Position numbers and translations under genes: made by a program. Shown piece after piece: positions 48,218 to 57,879 of a stretch of DNA of 64,000 bases. Origin of the DNA: Ancylobacter vacuolatus (GTDB taxonomy: Bacteria > Pseudomonadota > Alphaproteobacteria > Rhizobiales > Xanthobacteraceae). The notes below the pieces were generated by a model, which saw only the letters and a list, made by a program, of their open reading frames with translations, made no database searches and was not told the DNA's origin. The stretch is taken from NCBI RefSeq assembly GCF_030813595.1, contig NZ_JAUSUH010000005.1, forward strand, positions 124,001-188,000, given 5' to 3'. How positions within the stretch are numbered: the first letter of the stretch is position 1; each line of letters begins with the position of its first letter.

Positions 48218-48286
48218 GAGGCTCTGGGTATTTGCCTTTACGCATTTTCTTCACGCGAACCGGAATCCACGTCGCTGGAGAATGCC

Positions 48287-48481
48287 CTACGGCGCGTCGA
48301 TGATCGGCGCCACGCCGGGGCCGACCGCCTGCTCGTCGCGCACGAAGCCGATCGCGGCGAGCACGACCAGCGCCAGCACCAGCGCCACCAGCACAAGGCG
48401 CACCGGCGTCGAGCGTCGCCCGACCACGCCGATGGCGATCAGCAGCAGAAGAATGAGAATGACGAGGATGATGGTCTGCAT
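48287..48481 (-). CDS. Small two-helix membrane protein
   Basis: 64 residues: QTIILVILILLLLIAIGVVG, a short basic loop (GRRSTPVR), then LVLVALVLALVVLAAIGFV and an acidic tail. Two TM helices, no domain recognised. Lies between convergent modC and the ModE-like gene on the latter's strand. Confidence 0.65.
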   Translation of the reverse strand: MQTIILVILILLLLIAIGVVGRRSTPVRLVLVALVLALVVLAAIGFVRDEQAVGPGVAPIIDAP

Positions 48482-48544
48482 GGTGGCCCCGATGGCGGAA
48501 CAGCCCGCCTCGGCGTAACGCCTGCGTGCCCTGATGGTTCCAAG

Positions 48545-48979
48545 CTACCCCTCGGCCGGCTCCTCCGCCCCGGCTTCCAGCGGCGCCAGCGCGGCGCGCA
48601 GCTCGTCGACAGCGGCGCGGCTGGCGGCCGTGCTGCTGCGCTCGACCTCGCGATAGAGCGCAATCAGCCTTTCGCCGAAGGGGGTGAGGTCGGTGCCGTG
48701 GCCGCGGCGGCCCGGATGGGTTTCCACCACCTTCTGGCGGAAGCTGCGGCCGATCTCGTCCACCAGCAGCCAGGCGCGGCGGTAGCTCATGCCGAGCCTT
48801 CGCGCGGCGGAGAGGATGGAGCGCTCGGTGCGGATGGTTTCCAGAAGTTCGATCATCCCCGGCCCGAGATGACGGCCATCGCCGAAATAGACGCGGATGA
48901 ACAGCCCGTCGCGCGGGCGGGGCGCTGTGTCCCCGTCCGCCTTTTCTCCGGTCAGGTCCGTGTGCGTGTGCCGAGCCAT
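48545..48979 (-). CDS. modE: ModE-like LysR-type winged-helix regulator (DNA-binding domain only)
   Basis: 144 residues from ATG 48979, preceded by aagag g at good spacing; a GTG six codons upstream is possible. The ModE N-terminal helix-turn-helix is clear: IELLETIRTERSILSAARRLGMSYRRAWLLVDEI. HPGRRGHGTDLTPFGERLI follows. It lacks the C-terminal tandem Mop (molybdate-binding) domains of E. coli ModE, so molybdate sensing must be indirect or by another mechanism. Adjacent to modABC and to a ModE-type operator. Confidence 0.85.
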   Translation of the reverse strand: MARHTHTDLTGEKADGDTAPRPRDGLFIRVYFGDGRHLGPGMIELLETIRTERSILSAARRLGMSYRRAWLLVDEIGRSFRQKVVETHPGRRGHGTDLTPFGERLIALYREVERSSTAASRAAVDELRAALAPLEAGAEEPAEG

Positions 48980-49053
48980 GCGCGCCTCTTGCCCCACACA
49001 CGATGTTAAGGGAAGAGGCGCGCGGCTGGAACCCGTTCAGGCGATGCGCCGCC

Positions 49054-50421
49054 TCAGGCGGTGCGCAGCTTGGGCCGGCGCCGGGCGAAGGCGAGGTCGA
49101 GCAGCACCATCACCACCAGCGAGGCGCCGACCAGCGGGAAGATCACCCCGACCACCGCCATGATGGCGATCAGCCCCCACATCACCCCCGCGCTGGTGGG
49201 CGCGGGCGGAACGCCGAGCGCGCCGGCGGGCCGGCGTTTCCACCACATCACCCCGGCCGAAACCGCCATCAGGATGATGGCGAGGCAGACCGTCAGCAGG
49301 AACAGCTGGTTGGCCAGCCCGAACTCCTGCCCCATGTGGATATTGATGCCCCATTCCATCGCCTTGGCCACCGGGCCGTAATCGGCATAGGAGAAATCGA
49401 TCAGCGGCTTGCCGGTGTACTGGTCGAGATGAACGACGCGTTGCTTGGCGAGGTCGTCGGGATAGACGGTGGCGGAATAGACCCCGCTCGGCCCGCCGGG
49501 CAGGCTGAGCGCATAGCCGGGCGACACGCCGAGCCCATTGATGATCGCCGCCGCCTTGTCGACGCCGATCGGCGTGGTGGCGGCGGGGGTGGATTCCGGC
49601 ATCTTCGCCTGTTCCAGCGACCATGTCGTCGGGCCGTTGGCGTGGGCGAGATGCTCGTCCGACATCGGCACGTTCACATAGACGCCGGAGGGATAGCCGT
49701 AATTGGAGCTGTTGGCCCACTGGTTGAGGTTTTTGCCCCATACCAGCGACCACGGCATGCCGGACAATGCCATGAAGGCGATGACCACGCCGGCAAAGGC
49801 ACCGGTGACGGCGTGCAGGTCACGCCAGAACACGCGCTTGCGCGGGGTGCCGCGCACGCTCACCACGCCGCCCGCCTGCTTGCGCGGCCACCAGAGATAG
49901 AAGCCGGTGGCGACCAAGAGGATCGACCAGCCGCCGACGATCTCGATGATGCCGTTGGTGATGGTGCCGAACTCCGCCAGGCTGTGCACCCGGCGCATCA
50001 GCCACATGAGGGTGCCGCGATCGGCCAATTCGCCCAGCACGCGCGAATCATAGGGATCGACATAGACGGAGCGGCGCGCGCCCTCCGCGGTCTTGATCAC
50101 CACCTCGGCCGAGGCGGTGGCATCGACCGGGGAGATGAACTTGATCACGGTGCCGGGGCGGGATGTAAGCGCGGCGTCGATCCAGGCGCTGGGCGCCTCG
50201 ACCGGGGTGGCGCGGGCTTCCACCACCTTGAGCTGGTGGTGCCAGGCATTGTCGATCTCCTCGCGGAAGAGATAGAGGCCGCCCGTCACCGACAGCAGGA
50301 TGAGGAAGGGCAGCACCAGCAGGCCGGCATAGAAATGCCAGCGCCAGACAGCGCGGTAGAGATTGGCCGAGCGCTCTTCGGCGTCGCGGCCCGGAATGTC
50401 GGACACAGTTGTGGTGCTCAT
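49054..50421 (-). CDS. PepSY-associated TM helix protein
   Basis: 455 residues. N-terminal LYRAVWRWHFYAGLLVLPFLILLSVTGGLYLF is the PepSY_TM signature; RRVHSLAEFGTI and RVFWRDLHAVTGAFAGVVIAF follow; two periplasmic PepSY-like segments; C-terminal WGINIHMGQEFGLANQLFLL and two more helices. Four TM helices with conserved His residues. Related proteins reduce or handle iron-siderophore or metal complexes at the inner membrane. Third gene of a leftward DUF2946 - PCu(A)C - PepSY set. Confidence 0.88.
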   Translation of the reverse strand: MSTTTVSDIPGRDAEERSANLYRAVWRWHFYAGLLVLPFLILLSVTGGLYLFREEIDNAWHHQLKVVEARATPVEAPSAWIDAALTSRPGTVIKFISPVDATASAEVVIKTAEGARRSVYVDPYDSRVLGELADRGTLMWLMRRVHSLAEFGTITNGIIEIVGGWSILLVATGFYLWWPRKQAGGVVSVRGTPRKRVFWRDLHAVTGAFAGVVIAFMALSGMPWSLVWGKNLNQWANSSNYGYPSGVYVNVPMSDEHLAHANGPTTWSLEQAKMPESTPAATTPIGVDKAAAIINGLGVSPGYALSLPGGPSGVYSATVYPDDLAKQRVVHLDQYTGKPLIDFSYADYGPVAKAMEWGINIHMGQEFGLANQLFLLTVCLAIILMAVSAGVMWWKRRPAGALGVPPAPTSAGVMWGLIAIMAVVGVIFPLVGASLVVMVLLDLAFARRRPKLRTA

Positions 50422-50526
50422 CGGAGAGAGTTCCGGAAAATGAGGGCGACAGCACGCGCCGAGCCCCGGCCGTCACGCGGGACGGCCGGCCTCAAGACGC
50501 GCGGCGGGGTCGGTCAGTTGCGGGGA

Positions 50527-51090
50527 TCAGTTGGCGGGGGTGCCGTGGCTGTGCCCGTCATGGCCGGAAGCGTCCGAGCCCTTGGGACCACCCATGCCCT
50601 CGATCTTGAAGGAGACATCGATCTTGCCGGCCTTGGCGAAGGTGAGGGTGCCCTTGAAGCTCTCGCCTTCCTTCAGCGGCTGCTTGAGGTCCATCAGCAT
50701 CAGGTGGAAACCACCCGGCGCCAGCTTGGCCTCTCCATTGGCGGGGATTTCCAGCCCGTCGGGCAGCATCCGCATGGTCATGACGCCGTCCTTGACCGCC
50801 ATTTCGTGGATCTCGACATGGCCGGCCACCTCGGCGGTGGCGGAGACGAGGCGGTCGGCCTCCTTGCCCTCGTTCTCGATGGTCAGATAGCCGCCGCCAA
50901 CCTTGGCACCGGCGGGCGTCATGCGCGCCCAGGGGTGCTCGATCTCAAGATTGCCGATCTTGTACTCATGGGCGAAGGCCGGCTGCATGACGAACAGGCC
51001 GAGCGCGGCGGCCAGGATGGCGAAGCCGACGCGGTCTTCGGTGCGGCGAAGGGCGCGGCGCAGGAAGGTGCGGAGCGTGGGGTAAAGCAT
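50527..51090 (-). CDS. Copper chaperone PCu(A)C family protein
   Basis: 187 residues: basic N terminus, hydrophobic signal ([20 protein letters not shown]), then the PCu(A)C cupredoxin-like domain [21 protein letters not shown], copper motif H-x-M...H-x-M as [18 protein letters not shown] and [10 protein letters not shown], and a His-rich tail (GHDGHSHG). Delivers periplasmic Cu(I), e.g. to cytochrome oxidase, in the family. Confidence 0.93.
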   Translation of the reverse strand: MLYPTLRTFLRRALRRTEDRVGFAILAAALGLFVMQPAFAHEYKIGNLEIEHPWARMTPAGAKVGGGYLTIENEGKEADRLVSATAEVAGHVEIHEMAVKDGVMTMRMLPDGLEIPANGEAKLAPGGFHLMLMDLKQPLKEGESFKGTLTFAKAGKIDVSFKIEGMGGPKGSDASGHDGHSHGTPAN

Positions 51091-51176
51091 GGGTGGTCTC
51101 CCTCGGTGCCGGCGCGGCGCGGGATGTGGGCCTGCGGCCGGTGTTTCGACTGACGTTCTGCGGTAGGCGGCAGGCG

Positions 51177-51587
51177 TCAGGCGCGGGGAGGGGCCCTGAT
51201 ATGGCCCGGCGAGCGCTCAGGCGCGCGGGCGAGGCGGGCCGCGCGCGGCGGCAGATGGCGGGCCACAAGAGGGTGCGCCGGCAGGGCTGACAGTGCCGCC
51301 ACCGGTGGCGGCAGGGCGGCGGCGGGGGCCGCCTGGCAGCCGGTCAGGCAGCAATCGGGGGTGTGGCGTGCCGGGTCGCCCGGCGTGGCGGGGTCGCCAT
51401 GGCCGGAGAGGCAGAGCACCTGGCCGAAGCCGTCGACGGTGAGGCCGCCCGCCGCATGGGCACCGCTGGCCAGGCCGCCGAGCAGGGCCTGCAGCACCAG
51501 CACATAGGCGACCGCGAGCACCAGCGCCCACCGGCGCAGGGCGCCGGCCGGTTGGGTCTCCTCGGTCATCGCAGTGGTGGTGGACAC
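51177..51587 (-). CDS. DUF2946-like Cys-rich small protein
   Basis: 136 residues using GTG 51587, which has a gagggag Shine-Dalgarno six bases upstream; ATG 51611 is an alternative. TM or signal segment [23 protein letters not shown], then Cys/His motif VLCLSGHGD ... [10 protein letters not shown], and a Pro/Arg-rich tail. Such proteins commonly precede PCu(A)C genes, as here. The role in copper handling is inferred from this linkage. Confidence 0.75.
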   Translation of the reverse strand: MSTTTAMTEETQPAGALRRWALVLAVAYVLVLQALLGGLASGAHAAGGLTVDGFGQVLCLSGHGDPATPGDPARHTPDCCLTGCQAAPAAALPPPVAALSALPAHPLVARHLPPRAARLARAPERSPGHIRAPPRA

Positions 51588-51681
51588 GGCATGCTCCCTC
51601 GCCTGCGTCATATCACAGCCGGGGAGGGGCCGGAACAGCGGCACGCCGCCGCTGCCCGGCCCGGCCTTTCATGACGCGCGA

Positions 51682-52500
51682 TCAGTCGGCGGCAGCGCCG
51701 GGGCCGGCCAGCGCGCCGGGCGGGCTCTTGCCGAGGATGATCATGCCGAGCACCTCGTCCTTGGTGACATCGGAGGTGCGGGCGGTGCCGACCAGCTTGC
51801 CGTTCTTCATCACGCTCACCCGGTCGGCGAGGTCGAACACGTCGTGAATGTCGTGGCTGATGAGGAAGATGGCGATGCCCTCGGCCTTGAGCTGCTTGAT
51901 CAACTCGGCCACCTGCGCCGTCTCCTGCGGGCCGAGCGCGGCGGTGGGCTCGTCCATGATCAGGATCTTGGCGTTGAAATGGATGGCGCGGGCGATGGCG
52001 ACCGACTGGCGCTGGCCGCCGGAGAGGCCGCGCACCGGCTCCTTGAACTTGCGGAAGTTCGGGTTGAGCCGGCCCATCACCTCGCGCGTCGCCGCCTCCA
52101 TCGCCACGTCGTCGAGCGTGCCCCAGGCGGTCATCAGCTCGCGGCCGAGGAAGAGGTTGGCGGCGGCGTCGACATTGTCGGCGAGGGCGAGGGTTTGATA
52201 GATCGTCTCGATGCCGTAGCGCTTGGCGTCGCGCGGGTTGGCGATGTCGGCCTTCTCGCCCTTGATGCGGATCTCGCCGGCATCCGGCTTGTAGGCGCCG
52301 GCGAGGATCTTGATCAGCGTCGACTTGCCGGCGCCATTATGGCCGAGCAGGCCGACCACCTCGCCGGGATAGAGGTCGACCGAGACGTCGTCGACGGCGC
52401 GGATGCCGCCGAAGGAGATGCAGATGTCGCGCATCTCCACCATGGGCGTGCCCTCGATGCGGGAGGCGCCGGGGGCGAGGGGGGATGTGACGGCGTTCAT
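51682..52500 (-). CDS. xylG: Xylose ABC transporter ATP-binding protein (single-domain XylG)
   Basis: 272 residues, one nucleotide-binding domain: Walker [41 protein letters not shown], signature [15 protein letters not shown], Walker [13 protein letters not shown], switch His [15 protein letters not shown]. Enterobacterial XylG has two such domains (about 510 residues); this half-size form must dimerise. Start ATG 52500 with gagg ag upstream. 11 bp after xylH. Confidence 0.93.
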   Translation of the reverse strand: MNAVTSPLAPGASRIEGTPMVEMRDICISFGGIRAVDDVSVDLYPGEVVGLLGHNGAGKSTLIKILAGAYKPDAGEIRIKGEKADIANPRDAKRYGIETIYQTLALADNVDAAANLFLGRELMTAWGTLDDVAMEAATREVMGRLNPNFRKFKEPVRGLSGGQRQSVAIARAIHFNAKILIMDEPTAALGPQETAQVAELIKQLKAEGIAIFLISHDIHDVFDLADRVSVMKNGKLVGTARTSDVTKDEVLGMIILGKSPPGALAGPGAAAD

Positions 52501-52511
52501 GGGCGCGCTCC

Positions 52512-53870
52512 TCACTTGATCCGCTTGCGGTAGACCGTGTCGATCCACACGGCGAAGACGAGCACGATGCCGACCACGATGTTCTGGTACGGCGTGTCGA
52601 CGCGCATCAGCACCATGCCCGATTGCAGGCTCTGCATGACCAGCGCGCCGAGCATGGCGCCGGCGATGGTGCCGGAGCCGCCGGCGAGCGAGGTGCCGCC
52701 AATGACCGCCGCGGCGATGACATAGAGCTCGTCGAGCGTGCCCTGCGCATTGGTCGCCGAATTGAGCCGGGCGGTGGAAATGGCGGCGCCGATCGCCGCG
52801 AGCGCCCCCATGAGCGCGAACACCGCCAGGGTGACGCGGCGGGTGTTGATGCCGGCGAGATCGGCGGCTTCCGGGTTGCCGCCAATGGCGAAGACATAGC
52901 GGCCGAAGCGGGTGCGGTTGGTGACGAAGGTCATGACGATGCCGACCGCCAGCGCCACCAGCACCGGAATGGCGAAGCCGAAGCTGATCGCGATGCCTTC
53001 GGGCGGCACGGTGAGGCCGGCGGCCTCGGCATAGCGGCGGGCCAGAACGGGGGGCAGCGTATAGGCGTTGACAACAAGCGTCGCGGCGATCACCGCCAGG
53101 CAGCCGGCGATGACGATGACGAATTCGGCCCAGACCGGCTTTTGCGGGAAATGGAAGCGCTGGCGCTGCCGACGCGCCTGAACGGCGGCGGCGGCGATGG
53201 CGAGGCAGGCGATGACGGCGATCACCCAGCTCCACATCTCGCCGACGGAGCCATTGGCACCGCCGCCGAGCAGCTTGAAATTGTCGTCGACGAGAGGGAT
53301 CGTCTTGCCCTCGGCCACGGCCCAGGCGGCGCCGCGCCAGACCAGCAGGCCGCCCAGCGTGACGATGAAGGCGGGCACGCCGAGATAGGCGATGACGAAG
53401 CCGTGCAGGGCGCCGATGGCGGCCCCGGCGCTGATGCCAGCGGCGAGGGTGAGGATGATCACCGCCGGGTGGTTGAAGCCGAAGGTCGGCATCAGCGTGC
53501 TGACCTGGAACACCGCCATGATCATGCCGGTGACGCCGAGGATGGAGCCGACCGACAGATCGATGTGGCGCATCACGATCACCAGCACCATGCCGGTGGA
53601 CATGACGGCGATGGACGAACTCTGGACCGACAGGTTCCAGAGATTGCGGGCGGTGAGGAAGGTGCCGCCGGCGAGGATGTCGAACACCACCCAGATGACG
53701 GCGAGGGCGCCGAGCATGCCGAGGAAGCGTACATCGATTTCCAGCGCGCCGATGAAGCTGGTGGGCGCGGCGGCCGGGGCGGAGCCGGGCCGGGAGCCGG
53801 GCTTCGCCGCAGGGCTGCCGGGCGGTGGCGCGGCCGGGATGGGCGTGCTGGTCGTGGTGGTGTCGGTCAT
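52512..53870 (-). CDS. xylH: Xylose ABC transporter permease XylH
   Basis: 452 residues, about ten to twelve TM helices. After a Pro/Ala-rich cytoplasmic N terminus: [69 protein letters not shown] (fragments), [20 protein letters not shown] and [24 protein letters not shown]_transp_2 family of sugar permeases. ATG 53870 follows gggagagga. Confidence 0.95.
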   Translation of the reverse strand: MTDTTTTSTPIPAAPPPGSPAAKPGSRPGSAPAAAPTSFIGALEIDVRFLGMLGALAVIWVVFDILAGGTFLTARNLWNLSVQSSSIAVMSTGMVLVIVMRHIDLSVGSILGVTGMIMAVFQVSTLMPTFGFNHPAVIILTLAAGISAGAAIGALHGFVIAYLGVPAFIVTLGGLLVWRGAAWAVAEGKTIPLVDDNFKLLGGGANGSVGEMWSWVIAVIACLAIAAAAVQARRQRQRFHFPQKPVWAEFVIVIAGCLAVIAATLVVNAYTLPPVLARRYAEAAGLTVPPEGIAISFGFAIPVLVALAVGIVMTFVTNRTRFGRYVFAIGGNPEAADLAGINTRRVTLAVFALMGALAAIGAAISTARLNSATNAQGTLDELYVIAAAVIGGTSLAGGSGTIAGAMLGALVMQSLQSGMVLMRVDTPYQNIVVGIVLVFAVWIDTVYRKRIK

Positions 53871-53922
53871 GAGCGTCCTCTCCCCGCCGCGCGCGTGACT
53901 GGGCGCGGTGTCGCGTGGGCAG

Positions 53923-53944
53923 GCGGCGGGGTTTCCCCCGCCGC
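53923..53944. other. Stable hairpin between xylF and xylH
   Basis: gcggcgggg-tttc-ccccgccgc, perfect 9 bp arms, within the 150 bp between the binding-protein and permease genes. Typical of structures that favour higher expression of the binding protein. Confidence 0.55.
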
Positions 53945-54020
53945 GCAATGGGCTACCGCATCTGTCGCGGGCGGATCAATCGCCGGCTGATCGAGCGCAG
54001 GCGGACCGATCGCGGGTCGA

Positions 54021-55061
54021 TCAGTCGCACGCCTTCACCGTGCCGGGCTTCACTCCCTGGCAGACGGTGGCCTTCGGCACCCAGCCGGCCTCGATGATCA
54101 CGCCGAGATTATCCTTGGTGATCGGCACCGGGGTGAGGAAGGTCGAGTTCATCGGCACCTTCTTCGGGCCGCCGGTGAAGGTCGTCGTGCCCTTCACCGC
54201 CTTAGGCTCGGTGCCCTTGGCGAGTTCGAGGGCGATTTCGGCGGCACGCTTGCCGAGCTCGCGCGAATCCTTCCACACCGACACGGTCTGGGTGCCGAGC
54301 GCGATGCGGTTCAGCGCCGCGAAATCGGCGTCCTGGCCGGAAACCGGCACCGAGCCGGCAAGGCCCTGCGCGGCGAGCGCGGCGATGGCGCCGCCGGCGG
54401 TGCCATCATTGGAGGCGACGACGGCGTCGACCTTGTTGTTGTTGGCGGTGAGCATCTGCTCGGTGTTGCGCTGGGCGTTGGCCGGCAGCCAGCTATCCGT
54501 ATAGGCCTCGCCGACATTCTTGATGTCGCCCTTGTCGATCGCGGCCTTGAGGGTTTCCATCTGGCCGGAGAACAGGAAGTCGGCATTGGGATCGGAGGCC
54601 GAGCCCTTGATGAAGATGTAGTTGCCCTTCGGCTTGATCTTCATCACCTCGGCGGCCTGGATGCGGCCCACTTCCTTGTTGTCGAAGGTGATGTAGTAGG
54701 CATAGGGGTTCTCGATCAGCCGGTCATAGCCGACCACCGGGATGCCCTCGTTCTGCGCCTTGGCGATGGCCGGGGCGATGGCGTCGGAATCCTGCGCCAG
54801 GATGATGAGCGAGGTGGCGCCCTGGGCGATCAGCGCCTCGACATCGGACAGCTGCTTGGAGGCGGAGGACTGGGCGTCGGCCGAGATGTACTTGGCGCCG
54901 GCGGCTTCGAGTGCCTTCTTGATCGCGGACTCGTCGGTCTTCCAGCGCTCTTCCTGGAAGTTCGACCAGCTCACGCCGACCACGGGCTGCTGCGCGTGGG
55001 CGACGCCCACCGCCATCACCGTGCCGAGGGCCACGGCGGAAATCGTCAGTTTAAGATTCAT
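54021..55061 (-). CDS. xylF: D-xylose-binding periplasmic protein XylF
   Basis: 346 residues. Signal peptide [23 protein letters not shown]. Periplasmic sugar-binding fold: [106 protein letters not shown]. These match XylF closely. Excellent Shine-Dalgarno (gggaggaa). First gene of the leftward xylFHG operon. Confidence 0.96.
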   Translation of the reverse strand: MNLKLTISAVALGTVMAVGVAHAQQPVVGVSWSNFQEERWKTDESAIKKALEAAGAKYISADAQSSASKQLSDVEALIAQGATSLIILAQDSDAIAPAIAKAQNEGIPVVGYDRLIENPYAYYITFDNKEVGRIQAAEVMKIKPKGNYIFIKGSASDPNADFLFSGQMETLKAAIDKGDIKNVGEAYTDSWLPANAQRNTEQMLTANNNKVDAVVASNDGTAGGAIAALAAQGLAGSVPVSGQDADFAALNRIALGTQTVSVWKDSRELGKRAAEIALELAKGTEPKAVKGTTTFTGGPKKVPMNSTFLTPVPITKDNLGVIIEAGWVPKATVCQGVKPGTVKACD

Positions 55062-55348
55062 GCTTTCCTCCCAAAGGGGTGCGACAGGCGGGTGCCGGAG
55101 GTTGCACGCGCACTCCGCAAGGGGCGCGCAGGCCTCGGTCGATTTTCTGACGTCCGAACCTCAATCGGGCCGGGCGTCGACAATTGGCCGGCCCTCAACG
55201 GATCGGCGGTAGGGTTTCACCACGCCGCGGCGGGGTGCTGGAGGTCAATGTAACAAATCGTGAGGGCGCCGGCTCCTCGCTCTTTGGTCTAAAGCGACGC
55301 TCCACAGCCTGAGTTGCGTACCTCAGATTTTGAGGGCAACATGGCGTC
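55062..55348. promoter_or_regulatory. Divergent xylF / LacI regulator promoter region
   Basis: 287 bp between divergent genes. Three dyads are visible: GGGCCGG-N14-CCGGCCC (55167-55194), CTGAG-N8-CTCAG (55309-55326) and CCTCA-GATTT-TGAGG (55321-55335), the last two overlapping just before the regulator gene. They are candidate operators for the LacI-type protein; which is used cannot be told from sequence alone. Confidence 0.55.
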
Positions 55349-56386
55349 ATGTCCAGAGGTGTTTCGCGCATAACCCTGCAAGACGTCGCCCGCGAGGCCG
55401 GCGTGTCGCTAGCCACCGCCGACCGCGTGCTCAATGGCCGCGCCGGGGTGCGGGGGGTGACGGCCGAGCGGGTGAAGCAGGCAGTGTCCCGCCTCGGCTA
55501 CCGCCCGAACCTCGCCGCCGCCCGGCTGGCGCGCGGGGAAACCTACCGTTTCTGCTTCGTGCTGCCGGTTGGCTCCAACGTGTTCATGCGGATGCTCGGC
55601 GAGCAGGTGGCGAACACGACGAGCTGGCTGGCCGCCAACAACGCCTATATCGACACGCTGCGTGTCGACGTGTTCGCCCCCGAAACCCTGGCCACGGCGC
55701 TTGAGGGGTTGATGGGCCATTATGACGGGGTGGCCGTCGTGGCGCTCGACCATCCGCGCGTGCGGGCGGCGATCGACGATCTCGCCGCCTCGGGCGTGGC
55801 GGTGGTGACGCTGGTGTCGGACGTGCCGTCCTCGCACCGGCTGCATTATGTCGGAATCGACAACATCGCCGCCGGCCGCACCGCCGCCACCCTGCTCGGG
55901 CGCTTCGCCGGCGGGCGGCGCGGTTCCATCGGCCTCATCGTCGGCACGCCGGCGCTGCGCGACCATGCCGAGCGGCAATTCGGCTTCACCCAGGTGGTGG
56001 CCGGCGAATATGCGGCGCTGAAGGTGCTGCCGGTGCGCGAGAGCCTGGACGAGGACGAGCGCAACGAGGCCATCGTGACGCAGATGCTGCGCGACGTGCC
56101 CGATCTCATCGGCCTCTATAATGTCGGCGCCGGCAATCGCGGCATCGCCGCGGCGGTCTCGGCCGCCAATCGCGCCGGCGACCTTATCTTCATCGGCCAC
56201 GACCTCACCGACGACACGCGCCGCTTCCTGCTGCGCGGGGTGATGGACGCGGTGATCAACCAGGATGCCGGCCACCAGTCGCGCTCGGCCGCCCGGGTGC
56301 TGCTGGCCCATTGCGCCGGCGAGCCGCTGATGAACGAACAGGAACGTATCCGCATCGACATCTTCCTGCGGGACAACCTGCCGTGA
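55349..56386 (+). CDS. LacI family transcriptional regulator of the xylose locus
   Basis: 345 residues. N-terminal LacI helix-turn-helix ITLQDVAREAGVSLATADRVLNGR with hinge RLGYRPNLAAARLARG, then a periplasmic-binding-like effector domain (LHYVGIDNIAAGRTAATLLGRF, GLIVGTPALRDHAERQFGF, FIGHDLTDDTRRFLLRG, INQDAGHQSRSAARVL). Position between xylF and xylB makes xylose the likely effector, but this is inferred. Confidence 0.93.
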   Translation: MSRGVSRITLQDVAREAGVSLATADRVLNGRAGVRGVTAERVKQAVSRLGYRPNLAAARLARGETYRFCFVLPVGSNVFMRMLGEQVANTTSWLAANNAYIDTLRVDVFAPETLATALEGLMGHYDGVAVVALDHPRVRAAIDDLAASGVAVVTLVSDVPSSHRLHYVGIDNIAAGRTAATLLGRFAGGRRGSIGLIVGTPALRDHAERQFGFTQVVAGEYAALKVLPVRESLDEDERNEAIVTQMLRDVPDLIGLYNVGAGNRGIAAAVSAANRAGDLIFIGHDLTDDTRRFLLRGVMDAVINQDAGHQSRSAARVLLAHCAGEPLMNEQERIRIDIFLRDNLP

Positions 56387-56421
56387 CGTTTTCTCTCCGT
56401 TTTGCCGAAAGGGTGTGAGGC

Positions 56422-57879
56422 ATGTATCTCGGCCTCGATATTGGAACCTCCGCCATCAAGGCGGTGCTGGTCGACGACGCGCAGGCCGTCATCGCGACGG
56501 CGGAGACGCCGCTGGCGATCTCCCGCCCGCAGCCCGGCTTCAGCGAGCAGAGCCCGGAAGACTGGTGGCAGGCGACGCTTGCCAGCATCGATACGCTGAA
56601 GGCGGAGCAGCCCAAGGCGCTCGCGGCCGTGCGCGGCATCGGCCTTTCCGGCCAGATGCACGGGGCGGTGCTGCTCGACGCCTTCGGCAAGGTGCTGCGC
56701 CCGGCGATCCTGTGGAATGACGGGCGCTCCTCCGCCGAGTGCCGCGAGCTGGAAGAGCGCTTTCCGGCGCTGCACCAGGTTGCCGGCAATCTCGCCTTTC
56801 CCGGCTTCACCGCGCCCAAATTGATGTGGGTGCGCAAACACGAGCCCGACCTGTTCGCCCGCATGGCCAAGGTGCTGCTGCCCAAGGCCTATGTCGGCTA
56901 CCGCCTCACCGGCGAGATGGTGGAGGAGATGTCGGACGCCTCTGGCACGCTCTGGCTCGACGTCGGCCGGCGCGACTGGTCGGACGAGGCGCTGGCGGCG
57001 ACCGGCATGTCGCGCGAGCACATGCCGCGCCTTGTCGAGGGCAGCGCGGCGGCCGGGCGGATCAAGCCGGAACTCGCGGCGCGCTGGGGCATGGAGAATC
57101 CGCCCGTGCTTGCCGGCGGGGCGGGCGACAATGCCGCCGGCGCCATCGGGCTCGGGGCGATCGGCGCCAATGATGCCTTCGTCTCGCTCGGCACCTCGGG
57201 CGTGCTGTGGGCGACGACCGACCGCTATGCGCCCAACCCGCAATCGAGCGTGCACGCCTTCTGCCATGCCATTCCCGCCACCTGGCACCAGATGGGCGTG
57301 ATCCTCTCGGCCGCCTCGGCGCTGGGCTGGTGGGCGAATGTGGCGAAGGAGGCGCCGGGCGACCTGCTGGCGCCGCTGGGCGAGGCGCCCAAGGCTCCCT
57401 CGCGCGCGACCTTCCTGCCCTATCTTTCCGGCGAGCGCACGCCGCACAACGACACCGCGATCCGCGCCGCCTTTGTCGGCATGGACCACGATACCGGCCG
57501 GGACGAGCTGACCCAGGCGGTGCTGGAGGGCGTGTCCTTCGCCTTCAAGGATTGCCTCGATGCGCTTTCCGCCGCTGGGACAAGGCTGACCCAGGCGGAC
57601 GTGATCGGCGGCGGCTCGCGCTCGCGCTTCTGGATCGCGGTGCTGGCCAGCGTGCTGGGCATCCCGCTCAACCGCGTCGAGGACGGCGAGCGGGGCGGGG
57701 CGTTCGGCGCCGCGCGGCTCGCCCGCATGGCGGCGACCGGCGAGAGCCCGGCCGAGATCTGCCTGCCGCCCCGCCGCATCGAGACCATCGAACCCGACCC
57801 CGTTCTTCAACAGGCCTATGCGGAACGCCACGCGCTCTACAAGGCGCTGTACCCCGCCCTCAAGGGAGTGACCTCATGA
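56422..57879 (+). CDS. xylB: Xylulokinase XylB
   Basis: 485 residues, FGGY kinase family. [113 protein letters not shown]. Phosphorylates D-xylulose. 35 bp after the regulator; overlaps xylA by 4 bp. Confidence 0.97.
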   Translation: MYLGLDIGTSAIKAVLVDDAQAVIATAETPLAISRPQPGFSEQSPEDWWQATLASIDTLKAEQPKALAAVRGIGLSGQMHGAVLLDAFGKVLRPAILWNDGRSSAECRELEERFPALHQVAGNLAFPGFTAPKLMWVRKHEPDLFARMAKVLLPKAYVGYRLTGEMVEEMSDASGTLWLDVGRRDWSDEALAATGMSREHMPRLVEGSAAAGRIKPELAARWGMENPPVLAGGAGDNAAGAIGLGAIGANDAFVSLGTSGVLWATTDRYAPNPQSSVHAFCHAIPATWHQMGVILSAASALGWWANVAKEAPGDLLAPLGEAPKAPSRATFLPYLSGERTPHNDTAIRAAFVGMDHDTGRDELTQAVLEGVSFAFKDCLDALSAAGTRLTQADVIGGGSRSRFWIAVLASVLGIPLNRVEDGERGGAFGAARLARMAATGESPAEICLPPRRIETIEPDPVLQQAYAERHALYKALYPALKGVTS

